From the NCBI RefSeq assembly GCF_037975245.1, contig NC_092561.1, forward strand, positions 1,958,501 through 2,022,500: DNA of 64,000 nucleotides, given 5' to 3'. Position 1 is the stretch's first letter; the number at the start of each line of letters is the position of its first letter. Both the position numbers and the translations under genes were made by a program. Under the pieces are notes generated by a model, which was not told where the DNA came from, did not search any database, and saw only the letters and a program-made list of their open reading frames with translations. Source of the DNA: Apostichopus japonicus. Its lineage: Eukaryota; Echinodermata; Holothuroidea; Aspidochirotida; Stichopodidae. Below, one piece after another: positions 40,825-55,915 of this stretch.

Positions 40825-41129
40825 CAAGGGCGTAGGAACCGGGGGGCTGGGGGCGCCAGCCCCCCAGTGAAAAATGTGGAGGGCGGAAGTATCATTCCGC
40901 CCCCCGCTCCGCAAGTCAGAAAACCCCTTTTTCATTTCCAAATTGCATCTAAGGCCAGGTGAAAATACAAAATTAAGTTTACAAAATGGAGTGGGTGTTG
41001 AAGTGTGCTACATTGCACCAAATTGCATCTGAGGCCACCTGGAAATGCAAAAAATTCCCCTTAGACCCCTCCCCCAGGCCGGCCATCAGTCTTCAGCCCC
41101 CCACTCAAAAGTACCTTCCTACGCCACTG
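40825..41129. mobile_element. Short hAT MITE (8-bp TSD TTTAAGAC)
   Basis: Exact target duplication TTTAAGAC at 40817-40824 and 41130-41137. The termini are CAAGGGCGTAGGAAC at the left and, reverse-complemented, CAGTGGCGTAGGAAG at the right. The 305-bp body carries no ORF, and GGGGGCTGGGGGC-type sequence lies near both ends. Confidence 0.85.
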
Positions 41130-41438
41130 TTTAAGACAACGTACCAAAATTTAGTACAACGTCTACTGCATAAGTGAATTCACTGAAAAAAAAAAGATAG
41201 CATAAAAGCGGAAATAAAATCTAGGCAATAAAATGAAACAAAGAGACGTAAACACGATATTGTCCAGAAGAAATTTCAAAGTGTTTAGACTTTGGAATTA
41301 AGAGTGCATCCACTCCTCTCCTCGTATATTGCCTTTGCTAAGCTGAAGTTACAAACAGGTGAGCGTTTCGAAGTCTGAAACGCGCAAATACAGTCTGTCC
41401 ACCATTCTCCAACCCCTTTCTCACAAATGCATACATAC

Positions 41439-41522
41439 CGTTTGTGGTCCTATGTCCCTGTTTATCAAAAGAGAGCCTTCTTCGTACAAATCAGCTTGTC
41501 GAAAATTCAAAGTGTTAGCCAT
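41439..41522 (-). CDS. Candidate alternative first exon A of the AAAP transporter
   Basis: ATG at 41522 opens 28 codons, [19 protein letters not shown] onward to GPQT, ending at a GTATGTATG donor in phase 0. Transporter exon 2 at 33958 begins in phase 0, so joining them would give an intact protein with a different cytosolic N-terminus from MMDNEAKLE. The exon is about 2.8 kb upstream of first exon B, in the duplicated promoter region. Transcription is inferred; the open frame, the donor and the phase match are seen. Its counterpart in copy 1 has lost the phase. Confidence 0.5.
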
Positions 41523-42164
41523 TGTAAAAGCTCAGGATTAAACCAACTTGGAAAACTCTTCAACATTCAGTTTAAGTACTTTATTTGTATCATTTACACG
41601 ATTGATCAACGGTGGTTATGATTTTTTCGCAAGTAATTATTATATGCAACACAATATTATAGTGGTTTCACCATGCATGGTATAGACCCGAGATAGCCTA
41701 GTCGAGACGTATGACACAAATAAATTGAGGTAAAAGAACAAAGGTTGAAACAGTTCAAAGATCGGTTGCACTTATGATGTAAACTGATATCATGCTAATG
41801 CAATTTTTCTAGGGCACTGCGAGGGTCCACAAATTTAGATCTCTTATACCCCGAAGAGGCCCGTTAACATTTTATTGACTTAAACTACAAAGTTAGTCAA
41901 AACAAGTCTAAAAGTGCCGTATGGATAAGTGGCGACGTGCAACATTGCATTAGAGTTTACACTATCGTGTTAAATATGTTTACTGCAGCTTTCTATAATT
42001 GTCAATGAGAGGGTATAAAGGACGTGTCACGATTGTGAAGAGTCCATCCCTGGTGCATTTGAATCTGACAATACTGGGGCCTATACAAAATTACCACTTT
42101 TAGAGGCAAGCCAAGCCGTAATTATGAAAGTGAATGTTTAACAAGCCTGTTAAACACATTTGCA

Positions 42165-42245
42165 CCAATAGAATCACTGTGGCTTAGTGATACGGACTTA
42201 CGTCTTTGATACGACGGTCCGGTGTTCGATTCCATCAATTGCTTC
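42165..42245 (+). repeat. tRNA-like SINE head, copy 2
   Basis: Same tRNA-like block as at 38160, with TGGCTTAGTGATA and GGTGTTCGATTCC, carried here by the segmental duplication. Confidence 0.55.
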
Positions 42246-42354
42246 AAAGGGACGAAACAAGTCGTGAAACTTTCTGGTGTGTTGATCTTTAATAATTTAT
42301 TATATATCTGGCATACCACTTGCTACACATTCAGTTTATAATTGTCTACACTAT

Positions 42355-43839
42355 GGAACGCCAAAAGGACAACAGGTGGCGCTACTACTATAACCAAGAG
42401 GTGCTACTACCCTAAACAGGGGGTGCGTATACTACTCTTATTATGAGGTTCTACTACTCTTAACAGGAGGTGCTACTCCTCTAAACAGGAGGTGCTACTA
42501 CTCTAAACAGGAGGTGCTACTACTCCTAAGTGATGATGCTGCTGTAAAAAGGTGACGCTACTACTCTAAATAGGCGGTGCTACTACAGGCGGCGATATTC
42601 GCTCCCATATTCCGTGAACACAAGCAGATGGCGAAACTAGATGTACTAATTCTGATATCACCCTTACCTGGCAAAATTAGGCGTATGGGGAAACAAAGAG
42701 CCAGCTTCACTTTTTTGGATCGACACCCCTCCGTAAATCATTAATGACTATATTTTATATTTTCTTCCTTTTCTAAACTATACACGAAAAATAATTATAG
42801 GAATACCTAACACAAATTCTATACATGTTATTCTGTAAGCCTGTCCCGGAATGGTCAGCAACTAGCTACAGCTTCCCGGTCGATATAACTTTCACTAGCA
42901 AATTTTGAATGCAGCAAGCAATCAGCAAAAGGTTTTTTACTTAGCACACAAGTACGTTAATGTTCTTTAACTTGGGCAGGTAAAATTTGGCATGAATAAT
43001 ATTGCATCTAGTTTTACTTAACATTGTACTGGCAGACGGGTTGAAAGAGCCTTGTCTTTTGTTTCTCATGATATCATTTTGACTTCCATCCAGAAATTGT
43101 ATCCATTAAACTTTTCTGAAATGTGTTAAGCGGCAGAAAATTTCTTTGAAACATTGTATCTCTTTAATGCGGCCGAATGGCAGGTGTACGTATCCGCAAA
43201 AGAATAACCGGCAGATTTGTAATGGCATTATCCTTCACTGCGGTTTGCTTTGGAAACGGGTCGTAGTTACAAAGTAGATCGACCCTGTTTTGGATAGTAA
43301 CACCTGTTTAGGGTAGTATCATCGCCTGTTTAAGGCAGTAGCACCGATCCTGTTTAGGGTAGTAGCACATCCTGTTTAGGGTAGTGACACCACCTGTTTA
43401 GGGTAGTAGCACCTCCTGTTTAGGGTAGTAGCACCTCTTGTTTAGGGTAGTAGCACCACCTGTTTAGGGTAGTAGCACCTTCTGTTTAGAGTAGTAGCAC
43501 CTCCTGTTTAGCACCTCCTGTTTAGGGTAGTAGCACCACCTGTTTAGGGTAGCAACGCCACCTGTGGTCTTTTTGGCGTTCCATAATTAGCACCTTCCGT
43601 TTAGAGTAGTGGCGCCACTAATTTACAGTAGCTTCGCCGCCTGTAGGAGTAGCATAGTAGCATCGCGTATTTAGAGTAGTAGCGACAGCTTTTACAGCAG
43701 CATTGTCTCCTAGGAGTTGTAGCACCTTCTGTAAAGAATATAGTAGCACCTCCTGTTTAGGGTAGTAGCACCTCGAGTTAAGGGTAGTAGCACCTCCTAT
43801 TTAGGGTAGCAACGCCACCTGTGATCCCTTTGGCGTTCC
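42355..43839. mobile_element. Foldback element 2 with inverted minisatellite arms
   Basis: Begins TGGAACGCCAAAAGG (after TA) and continues with tandem units like AGGAGGTGCTACTACTCTAA (42390-42590). The right half carries the same unit inverted (GTTTAGGGTAGTAGCACCT, about 20 copies, 43300-43800). The terminal CACCTGTGGTC...GGCGTTCCA occurs twice, at 43558-43584 and in diverged form at 43813-43839, so the right end is itself duplicated. The central 700 bp have no ORF. Copy 1 of the segmental duplication has the empty site near 38358-38364. Confidence 0.85.
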
Positions 43840-44083
43840 CTACTAAACAGGTAGCAAAAGCCGCTACAGTGGAATGACGGCCTTCTGGTTTGGAACCTCT
43901 GGATATTCAATCAGTCGTCCATGAGCCGCCTAGTTGGTTAGGTTGAAACTAAATTTAAATGAATATGCCATTCTTCAACGGCAGTATATTGTCAATGATC
44001 TTTTATGTATATCGTTACGAGACTGCTGTTACATGTTAAACCTCTATATAAATTCCAATTAAAATATAACATGTAATACTTAC

Positions 44084-44160
44084 ATTGTCAGGATGAACCC
44101 CGAGAGAAGTGATTAAGGGTACAGAACGCCAACGAGGTTCCAATGGGCCCTTTCCCAGAA
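44084..44160 (-). pseudogene. First exon B, copy 2, without a start codon
   Basis: Ends VPLITSLGVHPDN at a GTAAGTATT donor (44083), clearly related to [11 protein letters not shown] of the working exon B at 38676-38614. Upstream the frame is diverged, has no ATG, and meets a TAA before a hAT terminus at 44187. The start was probably lost by divergence or by that insertion. Confidence 0.6.
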
Positions 44161-44186
44161 GAATTTAATATAGTATACATGTATAT

Positions 44187-44233
44187 CAGGCGCGTATCCA
44201 GGATTTTCTAACCCGGGGGGTGCGAATTACTAT
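44187..44233 (+). mobile_element. Left end of a hAT element split by the P-like insertion
   Basis: CAGGCGCGTATCCAGG followed by a G-run, then TGCGAATTACTAT. The same element continues after the P-like insertion at 47518 with ATTACTATCTAAGCGGAGCG. A possible right end (CCTGGATACGCACCTG) lies at 49399-49414. Confidence 0.6.
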
Positions 44234-44819
44234 CAGAGCCTTATATAGAGAGAGTTGCGACAACTGAAATTTGGGCGCCATTTTGGGGCCAAATGGGCAA
44301 CATACAGTATGTGTGGGAATGGGCGTTCAGGTGGATAGGGGAATTTTTCGATGGCATTGTAGAAGTGTGAGCGGGATTCTGGGTTTTATTTTTGGCCTGA
44401 TAATGTTGTGGTGCTTTTGGGCGCCGAGGCTGTGTAAGTAGGGCGTCGAGTGTCGAACGGGAGGGGGGGGGGGGAGGGATTGGCTGCGCTCAAGTTCAAG
44501 GGGATGAGGTTGGCACATTTGGAAGTCCAAATTCAACAGTTGATATTCTGGTACGGTAAAATTGTATTATGACTGGTTATATATCATATTGTAACACATA
44601 TTGCACAGTTGCGGAATATATACATTCTTCCATTGTTGCCATGGTAACCAAACAAAGCCTGTGATTGGTCAAAATTGGGATTAACTGTAACTTGAGCTAG
44701 CAATGGCTGATGAAGTTGATATTTGGACATGTGACTGGTACTGACATGGTGCACAGAATCATGAAGCTAGGTCTTTGAAAATTGGTTGCTATGGTAACTA
44801 AATGGACCAATCACATCAG

Positions 44820-44965
44820 GCTTGGGGCGATTACATCTGAATGTAATCGATTACGATTACTTGAGAATGTATGATTACGATTACGATTACAGCCTAAAGT
44901 TGAAGTAATCGATTACAATTACATTGTAATGTAATCGTGATTACAATCATGATTACATTGTGGTT
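44820..44965. repeat. GATTAC-rich block, likely a solo hAT end
   Basis: Dense GATTAC/GTAATC motifs in both orientations beginning after CAGGCTTGGGGCGATTAC. This resembles the subterminal repeats of a hAT element. No matching opposite terminus or target duplication was found. Confidence 0.5.
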
Positions 44966-46547
44966 ACTTGCACAATCCTCTGCATATCTGTTTAATATAA
45001 CTCTCTGCCGGGAAATAGGGCAATGAAATAGAGCAAGGGAAGGGTATTTACAGTATCATACGGACAAAATTGTGGAAGTATATCTAGAATTCCTACCAGG
45101 CATTACACATTTATGCCTTAACACGTTTAAGATGTGTAACCCATAAGTCCAGTAAAAAAATACAATTTAAACAGACAAAGAGTAAACAGACAAATACTAA
45201 AGTAAAACAAATGAAGATTTTCATGCAACATTTTATTTCAAATGTATGAAATACGAATAATAAATTGCAGCTGACAGGACTTTACCACCATAATATGACC
45301 CAAACTGGGTGCTGTAAGGAATTTACACTAATCTGGAACTCACATCGCAAATATATGGTATATGTGAGTAGGATATTTCAGCGTTATGAGAACTAAGCTG
45401 CTGCTGGAATTTGAGAAGATCTACTTCAGAATATTTTTGTATGAGAGTCAGGCTTTTATCTACGAATTTTATGTCTAATAACTTGAAAAAGCTGCATCTA
45501 TATACTATAGGATCCAAAAAGTCAGAAATTCTTCAAAATACCAATTGAGCCTCTATTACTAGGCATGGGCTTCTATTATTAATGGATAAGGTAATCGTGA
45601 CCAGACAACACCCCCCGGACAACCCCCCCCCCCAACAGAAGCATAAATATGTTGTCAGAAGTCGAAAATTAGAGAAGTTTTCTTTTTTTTGGGGGGGGGG
45701 ATTGCTGGGGGGGGGTGAGTTGCCCGCCAACCATGGTAAAATGCTAGGCCTAGGCTCAGTCAAATTGAATTTCCTGTGTTATGTCCTCTTTTGCTTGGAA
45801 CTGCCCGGTTGTAAGAATATGAATTAGGATCTGTATACTGTACCTATGTATGACATGGACAAACATGATTCCTGAGCCTAATTTGGCCTATGGTTTTCAG
45901 TTGACTCTGTTAGTTTTACCTGCTATCCTCTAACAGGACACAATGTTCTAGGAAATATTTTTACCTAGCCTACAGTGATATTTTAGTAACCTAATTTTTC
46001 AATATTATTTCATAAAAGATAGTGGAGTTCTGGACCAGTTCAATTCAAATCATCAAGTGCAAAGCAGAATGATTAATCATTTCAATGGTCTGCCAGATCG
46101 CCACCCAAATTTTCATAAATAATAAGCCGAACAAGCTCATGACTCAATGGAGCCAAGCAGTTTTTCATTAGGGGGCTAGGCTAGCCCTTGGTGATTTGTA
46201 TTGCACACTGTACTTCGTAGATCCCCGATTTGTCTTGCCACGCTGGAGCCTTCAATTTAAGGAATATACCCACTAAACTTTGCAGAGATATTTTTATGCA
46301 CCTTATAACAGATCTCATCCCAACATCGCAACTTTCTTGATCAGAACTTGTTAAAAATAGACAATTTTCATGCCTGAAATTTATGCTCTGTTTTCTGTGA
46401 TGTTAACTATGCGTGTATGTACACTGCACAGTGCACCATACATAGCTGTAAGGACTGTGTGGTGTAACCCAAAGTCCTGGTTATCAGGGATGTAAGTGCA
46501 GCCAAAAAAAACCCGGAAAACTATTCGGAGAAACCGGGGGAATGTCG

Positions 46548-46690
46548 TCCTAACGCATCCTACTCCTAGCTCTGAATACTTACGCACTATCGTTATGTTA
46601 GGCTAGCTCAAAAGTATTAGCGCTCTAACACATCATACCCCTATTTCTGACTACTTACACACTATCGTTATGTTAGGCTAGCTCCAAGTA
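46548..46690. repeat. Tandem duplication, about 75-bp period
   Basis: Two adjacent copies sharing ACTATCGTTATGTTAGGCTA, inside the P-like transposon. Confidence 0.75.
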
Positions 46691-47212
46691 ACGAATACGT
46701 CGCAGCGAAATCCGGAATAAAAAACAGTCTCACATCTGAAAGCGATCACGAATATCGACTATCATATGCGTATCCTGTAGATTTAGCCGCTCACAAATAT
46801 CACAAGCGTTATTTCCGAAACTTATGTCGAGCACCAGCAGTTACGAATCAACGTGAATTAGGCAAGGTTTTTCAACGACAGAAATGAGCTATGGCGATTT
46901 GAAGTTCGCACGTACGCAACGATGTTCACATGGCACACACGATGTTGTACAGTGCAATGCGATGTGTAACAGGAAATGGTATTTTGGTTGATCGATGAGT
47001 GAAAATTGAAGTTAGCTTGCTGCAACGGGCCAGGCATTTTGCCGCGTTGTGTATTTGATATTTGTACAATTTTGTGGAACTTTATTGGAATTAAAAAAAA
47101 AACCGGATTTCCGTAAAAATACGGAAGACTTACATCCCTGTGGTTATGGACTAGGCTAGGCCTAGTGTTACGAATCTTAGTTCATTGTACTAGGCCTAGG
47201 TGAAGTACTCAC

Positions 47213-47365
47213 ATCACAAAGTTTGTGATTGGAGTTCGCCTTCCAGTGAAGCCTGTTTACTTTTGCCTCCCATGTTTTCCTCCTATCTAGGTTTGTTGGG
47301 AATCTGAAAAGTTTTGAACCGTTTTCGGGACGATTTGAACAGCCCCACGCTGAACAGCCAGGCAT
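47213..47365 (-). CDS. THAP domain first exon of the P-like transposase
   Basis: ATG at 47365 opens MPGCSAWGCSNRPENG, then LFRFP, the core Trp in KTWEAKVNR, and HKLCD, ending at a GTGAGTACT donor. This is the first 51 residues of a THAP zinc finger. The final His-Phe of the C2CH set should come from the next exon, which I could not place. THAP fingers bind the ends of P-type transposons and also occur in host proteins. Its position, reading inward about 150 bp from the right terminal repeat, marks it as the start of the transposase gene. Upstream residues in the same frame are probably untranslated. Confidence 0.7.
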
Positions 47366-47517
47366 TTTGTGATGGCAGCGCAGATGTTGACTGCTCGAAC
47401 GTACGTTGTTGTCGATCATACGGCCAGAATTAGTTGGCCCCAAAATGGTGCCATGAGGTCACGTGATCGAAAATTCCGGGACCCGAGTTGTCGCAACTCT
47501 CTCTATATAAGGCTCTG

Positions 47518-47622
47518 ATTACTATCTAAGCGGAGCGCCACCATCGGTTGGCGCGGAGCGTACAAGAAAATTTCTGGTTTTGATACCCCCCAGATCACCG
47601 GAAATGACACTTCTCGGGCTTG
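47518..47622 (+). repeat. AAGCGGAGCG repeat core interrupted by the P-like element
   Basis: CTATCTAAGCGGAGCGCCACC through GCGTACAAGAAAATTT to CACCGGAAATGACACTT. It joins the short left piece at 44187-44233 once the P-like element and one target-duplication copy are removed. Confidence 0.8.
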
Positions 47623-49417
47623 AAAATGACCAACCAAATGTACACTTTTGCCTGAGAACCAAGTATTTCTCAATTTTTTTTCCATCCATAACCTTTTTGA
47701 AGATTGTCACCAGTCACACATCATGTTCGATCTCATTGCATGTCCTATGGATCATTGCTTATGTAGGCGATTCTACGTCACAGCCCACAATATCCGAAAG
47801 CCCCACTTTTCAAGGTTTTAAGCCCATTATTTGTTGAGAATTTGAAAATTCACATTTCTCGTGAATAAAAATCACTTCAAAACATACCCATAATGTTGCA
47901 CAAAATTCAATCTATGGACAACCAATAGGGAAAAACCTCCTTCAACCCCTAATAGACAGGTACAAATTGCACGAGTAGAGGAAAGTATGATGAAGAATGT
48001 TGGTCAGGAAATTTTCGAAAATTCAGACACAGTTAATTTATTGGTGTACAAATATTAAAACCTCTTATTATGGCTATTATAAAACTTCGTTGAAGGAAAT
48101 GAAAAATAGCAGATATTTCCGATATCAGGTATATCGAAACCGAACACTACACACATAGGCGTAGGTCCCGTAGGAGGCGGGGCTGCAGCCCCACCCCCCG
48201 CCCCGCAACCAATTTTTTCCCATTTTTTTCGGGCACCTACTGAGAGAAAAATAAATAGCAATGAATAGTTTAAAAATTATCTCCTTGGTAATTAAAATAA
48301 AGTTCTAAGATTGGCCGACATTACTACTGTAAAAGAGAGTTTGACATAAATGGATCTGTATGCTTTTTCTCCATCTACATAAGACATTTGGTTGTTTACA
48401 TTAGCATCCGGCGGTATACTGTGCTACTTTCACGGACCGTAAGGTACACGATGCCATGCAATGTAATGACCGATGCTTGCTTATATGATATTGGCATCGA
48501 TATGTTGAACGCGCGAAAAGCGCGCGAAAACTTTTGGCTTTTTTTCGGGCAAGTCGTTACAGCCAAATCCAATTGGGCTACACCTTCGACTACACACATA
48601 GACAGTTTTTGAGGCTGTTCATCGTGGAACAGGCATTTCAATGCTCACTGATATGATGTTATATCTGCTCTTTGCTTTACAAATTCGAACAGGCGTGTAG
48701 CGAGTAATTGCCAAGGGAGGGGCGAAGCCTGTATGCAAACTATCTAAGCGAAACGCCACCATGAGTTGGCGCGAAGCGTACAAGAAAAATTTTGGCCGAA
48801 AATGCCTCCCAGATCGCTGGAAATGACACTTCCCAGGCCTTGTAAGTTGCACCTAAGCATTGTCTAGTTTGAAATTACTAGCGATGTCATAAAGAAAATT
48901 TGCTCGGGGGGGGGGGGCGGTCGCCCCCTTCCCGAAATGCGTCATGTTCCCGACGACCCCGTCGAGTTCAAGACCAGCCACAGTTGGTTCCATATAGCAC
49001 AATTGTTTAAGGCGTCCATACACACACACGCGTTATGATAGACCATATATAGTATTTATATAGATACATTAGTGAGAGAGGGGAAAAAACCTCAAAAATG
49101 GAGTTGTTGGTGTAAGGGGTAGGGTGAGGCGCACACCCCCTCCGTAATCCTTGATCTGTCACTGGCTACCCTGTGTATATAATATGGATCAGCGCTTTAA
49201 CTATGACTGTTCCTCTTTCTCTTCCCGAAGTCTTGGCTATCTTCTACTCCCTCCCTTTCTCCTTTTTCTCTCTTTTTTCTTCTTCTTTTCCCTTCCTTTC
49301 TCTCCTCCTTTTCTTTTTTCCCCCTCCTTTTCCCTTTTTTCTTCTCTTTTTTTCTCTCCTCTTTTTCTTACCCGGGGGGCGCGCGCCCCCAACGCCCCCC
49401 TGGATACGCACCTGTAT
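47623..49417. other. Mixed transposon debris and pyrimidine tract
   Basis: Holds another AAGCGGAGCG-type core at 48741-48842, a GGCGTAGGTCCCG block with C-runs near 48155-48210, and a 120-bp pyrimidine tract (49250-49370) next to a hAT-like terminus at 49399-49414. No gene is supported; ORFs here follow the repeats. Confidence 0.5.
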
Positions 49418-49640
49418 ATATGTATATTAGATCCTCCTGCACGCAGGAACTCGCAAAGAAGTCATTGGCTTATCAAACCGCAAGCTGACCGAAGTCAGTC
49501 TCTTACATTCACATTTAACGTCCATGATTATGAATTGTTAATTGTCAACAACTCTGTAACTGGACAACATACATTATTCTGGGAGTGACTCGAACCGGGG
49601 ACCTTATGATTGAAAGGTCCCCGGTTCGAGCCACTCCCAC
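49418..49640 (-). repeat. tRNA-derived SINE copy with inverted B-box arm
   Basis: Same family as 35880 and 53141, but the A-box head is gone. In its place the B-box region is repeated in inverted orientation, making a hairpin: arms 49581-49605 and 49614-49638 around ATGATTGA, built on GGTCCCCGGTTCGAG. Confidence 0.82.
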
Positions 49641-55247
<5,607 letters not shown>

Positions 55248-55891
55248 CCATCAGTGTAAACACTGGAGGGATCAGAAAGCTTCTCTCTTTGTACAGTATA
55301 TTTGCGATATTGGGCAAATGAGGAGACTGCATTTAGCATATTGGACTATGAAAGTTGAGCTATAGAAATATTCCCAACTTTTGCAGTACGAAAAGTTTCA
55401 ATTGTTGCCGGCCTTAACCCCATGAAGGATCCTATGTGGAACTCAGAATATGGTTTTGCACGCACTGGATTTTCACACCAAATTGAAGCCATCTACAAAT
55501 GTTCCAATATGGGAGTGATTTTAAAGCTATTTAGTGAAGTGACCATTGTACGTCTGTCATGTGACTAGCATAATGTGCATTCGTGATCATACAGTCATGT
55601 CATGTGTTCACTGTGTGATCTTCTTGTGGATTTTTAGTTGCAAACTTTAACAATGCCAAGTTACCCCAGGAACAGTTTGGGAAGGATGATAGGGTAAGGA
55701 TGGGGAGGGGTGGTGGGTTAGGGGTTTTGTGAGACGTGGGGAATAGACATTTTCCATTGTTTAGACAGATTTTATGTTGCTTAAGTTATAGAATAACACC
55801 CCATAGGAATTGAAGTACCAATTCTTTGTTGTGTAAAAAGAATGATTCTTGTGATCAGATCAATTTCCATTATCCATTCCGTGGAGACAGA

Positions 55892-55897
55892 AATAAA
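55892..55897 (+). terminator. Poly(A) signal of PSMA1
   Basis: AATAAA followed by T-rich sequence about 645 bp after the PSMA1 stop. It is the clear canonical hexamer in the downstream flank, which would give a 3' UTR of about 660 bp. Confidence 0.6.
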
Positions 55898-55915
55898 TGT
55901 TTTTGAATTTTGACA

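Larger units (their letters stand above)
41215..44100. repeat. Segmental duplication copy 2
   Basis: Same-orientation partner of 36640-38630, longer because of the foldback element at 42355-43839. It lies upstream of the transporter on its strand, so it duplicates a promoter or first-exon region rather than the gene body. It ends where a hAT terminus begins at 44187. Confidence 0.93.
44234..47517 (-). mobile_element. P-like DNA transposon with THAP exon
   Basis: The 32-bp terminal inverted repeats are perfect, beginning CAGAGCCTTATATAGAG and ending GTTGCGACAACT. Exact 8-bp target duplication ATTACTAT at 44226-44233 and 47518-47525. Eight-base duplications, repeats of about 31 bp and a THAP domain at the protein start fit the P superfamily. 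At 3.3 kb with one clear coding exon it is probably a deleted, non-autonomous copy. Nested inside are a GATTAC-rich block (44820-44965) and a short tandem duplication (46548-46690). It is inserted in the AAGCGGAGCG repeat. Confidence 0.85.

Noticed and set aside
45323-45517. Possible second transposase exon of the P-like element
   Set aside because: The frame is open and ends near a GTGAGT donor, but I could not match it to a P transposase segment or fix its acceptor.
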